A stretch of DNA of 64,000 nt from Nesterenkonia muleiensis (lineage in GTDB: Bacteria; Actinomycetota; Actinomycetes; Actinomycetales; Micrococcaceae): contig NZ_QWLD01000024.1 of assembly GCF_003600155.1 (NCBI RefSeq), positions 1 through 64,000 of the forward strand. The letters are read 5' to 3'. The notes beneath the pieces were generated by a model. The model did not search any database, was not told the DNA's origin, and worked only from the letters and a program-made list of their open reading frames with translations. Below are positions 61,336 to 64,000 of this stretch, piece by piece; the first letter of the stretch is position 1; each line of letters opens with the position of its first letter. A program made the position numbers and the translations under genes.

Positions 61336-63474
61336 ATGACCTCCTCCCATGAGCCCGAGACCGCCTCTGAATTCCACACCGAGGCCCGCGAGCGCCTGAC
61401 CGCTCTCACCGGGCGGGAGGTCGACTTCAGGCCCGGGCAGTTCGAGGCTGTCTCTGCATTGGTCGAACACCGGAGGCGGGTCCTGATGGTGCAGAGGACC
61501 GGGTGGGGCAAGTCAGCGGTCTATTTTCTCTCGGCTGCGCTGCTGCGCCGTCGAGGACGCGGGGTGAGCCTGATCGTCTCTCCCCTGCTGGCACTGATGC
61601 GGGATCAGATCCTCGCCGCCACGCGTGCGGGCGTCCGGGCTCAGGCGCTGAATTCGGCGAATGCGCATGAATGGGATGAGGTGCTCACTGCCCTGGGCAA
61701 CGATCAGCTGGACGTTCTGCTCATCTCACCGGAGCGTCTGGCGAATCCTCGGTTCCGTGACGAGGTGCTTCCCCGCATCCTGGAGCATCTGGGCATGCTG
61801 GTGATCGATGAAGCCCACTGCATCTCCGACTGGGGGCACGATTTCCGCCCCGATTATCGCCGGATCGGCAGTATTGTCCGCGCCCTTGACCCTGATATTC
61901 CGGTCTTGGCCACCACGGCGACGGCGAACTCTCGTGTGGTCGAGGACATCGCACAGCAGTTGGCGCCCGGCTCCGCGTCCTTGGGCGCCGACGACGTCCT
62001 GGTGCTGCGCGGGGCGTTGAGCCGGGAATCGCTGCGCCTGGGGGTGCTCACACTCGCCCAGCCTGAACAACGGATCGCGTGGCTGGCCGAGCATCTGGGC
62101 TCGCTGACCGGAAGCGGCATCGTCTATGCGCTGACCATCTCCCAAGCGGAGAACCTCGCACAGCATCTGCACGACCAGGGATTTGAGGTGGCGGCGTACA
62201 CCGGGCGCACCGACCCTGAGGAACGGCAAGACCTGGAGCAGGCGCTGAAGGACAACCGGGTCAAAGCCCTGGTGGCGACCAGTGCGCTGGGGATGGGCTT
62301 CGACAAGCCCGACCTGGGGTTCGTGATTCATCTGGGTGCACCGTCCTCTCCGGTCTCCTACTACCAGCAGGTGGGCCGCGCCGGACGGGCTGTGGCCAAT
62401 GCCGATGTGCTGCTGCTCCCCGGTCCCGAGGACGTGCGGATATGGGAGCACTTCGCCCAGGCATCGATGCCGACCCAGGAGCGTGCAGCAGCCGTGCTTG
62501 CCGCCTTGGACACCGCTGATCCGCTGTCGGTGGCCCGGCTGGAGGCCCTGGTGGAGATTCGGCGTGGCCCGCTGGAGCTGATGCTGAAGGTCTTGGAGGT
62601 CGACGGCGCCGTCCAGCGTGTCAGTGGTGGTTGGGTATCCACCGGAGAAAGCTGGGAATACGACGCCGAACGGTATGCGAACATTCTCCGACTGCGCCGC
62701 ACCGAGCAGCAGGCCATGCTCGACTACGAGCGCCTCGCACCGGGACAGTGCCGCATGGTGTTCCTGGCCAGAGCACTCGATGATCACCAGGCCCAGCCCT
62801 GCGGCCGCTGTGACACCTGTTCCGGTCCCTGGTATCCGACCTCATTGGCGGAGTCCTCGCTGGAGCAGGCGCGGGCAACCATTGACCGGGTCGGCGTCGA
62901 GATCGCGGCACGGCGGCAGTGGCCCACCGGGCTCAGCGCCCTCGGGGTCAGTCTCAAGGGCAAGATCCCGGAGGCTGAGCGGGCCGAGGAGGGTCGCGCC
63001 GTCGCGCGGCTCAGCGACGTCGGCTGGGGGCCGCTGGTTCGCGAGGCATTGCAGGCAGAGGACCGCCCCGTCCCTGATCAGCTGGTGCAGGCGGCGGTGC
63101 GGGTCTTAGCGGAATGGCAGTGGCAGCGGCGGCCCGGCGTCGTGGTCTCGATGCCCTCCAGAAGACATCCCGTGCTGGTGCGCAGCCTGGCGGAGCAGAT
63201 CGCTGAGATCGGGCGGCTGCCCTACGTCGGCGAACTCACCTGGGCCCACGGCGGACCCCGCAGCTCACCGGAGTCGAACAGCGCTTTCCGGCTGGCGGGC
63301 CTGATGGGGCGTTTTACTGTTCCGGAGTCCCTGGCGGCAGAAGTGGACGCAGCTGCGGTGCTGTTGGTGGATGATGAGATCGTCTCACGCTGGACCGTCA
63401 CCGTTGCGGCCAGAGAGCTCCGCCGTGTCGGTGCCGAGGCCGTGCTCCCCTTGGCGCTTGGCCTGCGCGGGTAA
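61336..63474 (+). CDS. recQ: RecQ family DNA helicase with phosphoribosyltransferase-like tail
   Basis: 712 residues. Helicase motifs: RTGWGKSA (Walker A, about 55), VIDEAHCISDWGHDFRPDY (about 157), TATANSRV, ALVATSALGMGFDKPDLGFV and QQVGRAGRA. A zinc cluster of four Cys lies around 471-495 (PCGRCDTC). After that, instead of an HRDC domain, residues about 580-712 look like a phosphoribosyltransferase fold with VLLVDDEIVSRWTVTVAARE where the PRPP loop would be. It unwinds recombination intermediates. GGGAGAG precedes the ATG. Confidence 0.93.
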   Translation: MTSSHEPETASEFHTEARERLTALTGREVDFRPGQFEAVSALVEHRRRVLMVQRTGWGKSAVYFLSAALLRRRGRGVSLIVSPLLALMRDQILAATRAGVRAQALNSANAHEWDEVLTALGNDQLDVLLISPERLANPRFRDEVLPRILEHLGMLVIDEAHCISDWGHDFRPDYRRIGSIVRALDPDIPVLATTATANSRVVEDIAQQLAPGSASLGADDVLVLRGALSRESLRLGVLTLAQPEQRIAWLAEHLGSLTGSGIVYALTISQAENLAQHLHDQGFEVAAYTGRTDPEERQDLEQALKDNRVKALVATSALGMGFDKPDLGFVIHLGAPSSPVSYYQQVGRAGRAVANADVLLLPGPEDVRIWEHFAQASMPTQERAAAVLAALDTADPLSVARLEALVEIRRGPLELMLKVLEVDGAVQRVSGGWVSTGESWEYDAERYANILRLRRTEQQAMLDYERLAPGQCRMVFLARALDDHQAQPCGRCDTCSGPWYPTSLAESSLEQARATIDRVGVEIAARRQWPTGLSALGVSLKGKIPEAERAEEGRAVARLSDVGWGPLVREALQAEDRPVPDQLVQAAVRVLAEWQWQRRPGVVVSMPSRRHPVLVRSLAEQIAEIGRLPYVGELTWAHGGPRSSPESNSAFRLAGLMGRFTVPESLAAEVDAAAVLLVDDEIVSRWTVTVAARELRRVGAEAVLPLALGLRG

Positions 63475-63561
63475 CTCCCGTTATGTCGGCAGACTCGTGC
63501 GCGGTCCGGCGCTCTTCGACCGATTCAGAGCCTAGGAGCATCACACCACACGCCCAGTAGA

Positions 63562-63590
63562 TTGCGTGGCTGACTAGTTAGCTATACGAT
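63562..63590 (+). promoter_or_regulatory. Promoter of the padR gene
   Basis: -35 TTGCGT (63562-63567), 17-nt spacer, -10 TACGAT (63585-63590), start codon 6 nt later. GACTAG (63572-63577) and CTAGTC (63591-63596) flank the -10 and form an inverted repeat suited to autorepression. Confidence 0.75.
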
Positions 63591-63596
63591 CTAGTC

Positions 63597-63941
63597 ATGA
63601 GCAAGGATAGCTGGCCATCCGAGTGGCTACGAGGAGTTCTAGGCCCCGCGCTTCTCTCGATCGTCGCCGGGGAAGACGCGCATGGTTACCTCATCTCTCA
63701 ACGCCTTGAAGAAGCCGGTTTGGGCCGCATCAAAGGCGGCACCCTGTATCCGATCCTCTCTCGGTACGAGTCTTCGGGACTTCTCACTGCGTCCTGGCGA
63801 GAAGGTGAAGGCGGGCCTGGCCGCAAGGTCTTCTCCATCACCCCGAAGGGACGAGAAGAGCTCCATAACCTCCAGGAGCGATGGACAGTGTTTTCGGCTC
63901 GCGCAGGAGCAGTTATCAATGCACAAGGAGAAAAACAATGA
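63597..63941 (+). CDS. PadR family transcriptional regulator
   Basis: 114 residues, compact single-domain PadR: LLSIVAGEDAHGYLISQRLEE, KGGTLYPILSRYESSGLLTA, RKVFSITPKGREELHNL. Such proteins repress efflux or membrane-protein genes beside them. Leaderless start predicted from the promoter above. Its stop overlaps the ATG of the next gene (ATGA). Confidence 0.95.
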   Translation: MSKDSWPSEWLRGVLGPALLSIVAGEDAHGYLISQRLEEAGLGRIKGGTLYPILSRYESSGLLTASWREGEGGPGRKVFSITPKGREELHNLQERWTVFSARAGAVINAQGEKQ

Positions 63942-64000
63942 CCACGGATCGTACGCCCGCATACCTGGATGAACTTCACACAGCCTTAGAGCTGCGCGAG
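63938..64000 (+). CDS. Start of a gene coupled to padR, cut off by the window edge
   Basis: Only 21 codons are visible: MTTDRTPAYLDELHTALELR. AAGGAG lies 6 nt upstream of the ATG, which overlaps the padR stop. In many actinobacteria the gene after a small padR encodes a HAAS/DUF1700- or DUF1048-type protein beginning with an acidic helix like this one; with so little sequence that is a guess. Confidence 0.65.
   Translation, partial: MTTDRTPAYLDELHTALELRE

Overview
This window is from a high-GC actinobacterium, most likely of the Micrococcaceae and perhaps a salt- or alkali-tolerant genus such as Nesterenkonia. That placement is inferred from codon use, gene content and promoter style, not from a database search. 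Pointers to osmotic adaptation are a BCCT compatible-solute transporter, three sodium:solute symporters, two tandem-domain universal stress proteins, and very acidic segments in secreted proteins.

Layout: 1-2103 is the incomplete end of a large secreted choice-of-anchor G surface protein ending in 24-bp tandem repeats. 2341-6430 holds purA, a translationally coupled pair of unknown genes, thymidine kinase and a DUF3151 gene. 6491-10759 is a phnD-C-E-E phosphonate/phosphite-type ABC operon with a strong hairpin between phnD and phnC. 10975-13948 holds a HAD hydrolase, class II fructose-bisphosphate aldolase and a universal stress protein. 14289-19854 holds a MarR/hydrolase divergent pair with duplicated operators, a MurI-like racemase, AraC and VOC proteins, a diacylglycerol-kinase-like protein, an alkyltransferase-like protein and a second hydrolase. 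20019-28561 holds a DUF4143 ATPase, a broken MFS gene ending at a 70-bp palindromic repeat, a TrmH/SpoU methyltransferase, a pyridoxine-type kinase facing a PLP-dependent lyase across a nested palindrome, an MFS transporter behind pyrE, nadE and xthA. 28578-31316 holds a TipA regulator with an internal start, a decayed toxin-antitoxin pair, a membrane protein and three tRNAs (Phe, Asp, Glu). 31429-43610 holds a zinc metallopeptidase, a repeat-bearing NlpC/P60 hydrolase, a second universal stress protein, a catalytically degenerate EEP-fold secreted protein, the BCCT transporter, an aldo/keto reductase and an MFS/ArsR divergent pair.

43629-52843 is a carboxylate-transport block: a LytTR regulator and LytS-type kinase co-directional with an ActP-like symporter and two small membrane proteins, facing a DUF4212/symporter pair across a 335-bp region with three CRP/GlxR-like palindromes, then cutA and a DUF3311/symporter pair. 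52962-64000 holds a spermidine-synthase-like protein, a TetR/SDR pair with a palindromic operator and a bidirectional promoter, a hormone-sensitive-lipase-type hydrolase, a PF09818-type ATPase, an ASCH protein, an internally deleted uridine kinase, a phosphotransferase, a GTPase, a RecQ helicase with a phosphoribosyltransferase-like tail, and PadR with the start of its partner gene.

Two general features stand out. Many genes have a TANNNT -10 hexamer ending 6-7 nt before the start codon, so leaderless mRNAs look common. Convergent neighbours repeatedly overlap at their 3' ends. No CRISPR array, prophage, rRNA or intact insertion sequence was seen. The strongest candidates for something undescribed are the 70-bp palindromic element present twice, the nested palindrome between pdxK and the PLP enzyme, and the degenerate EEP protein.
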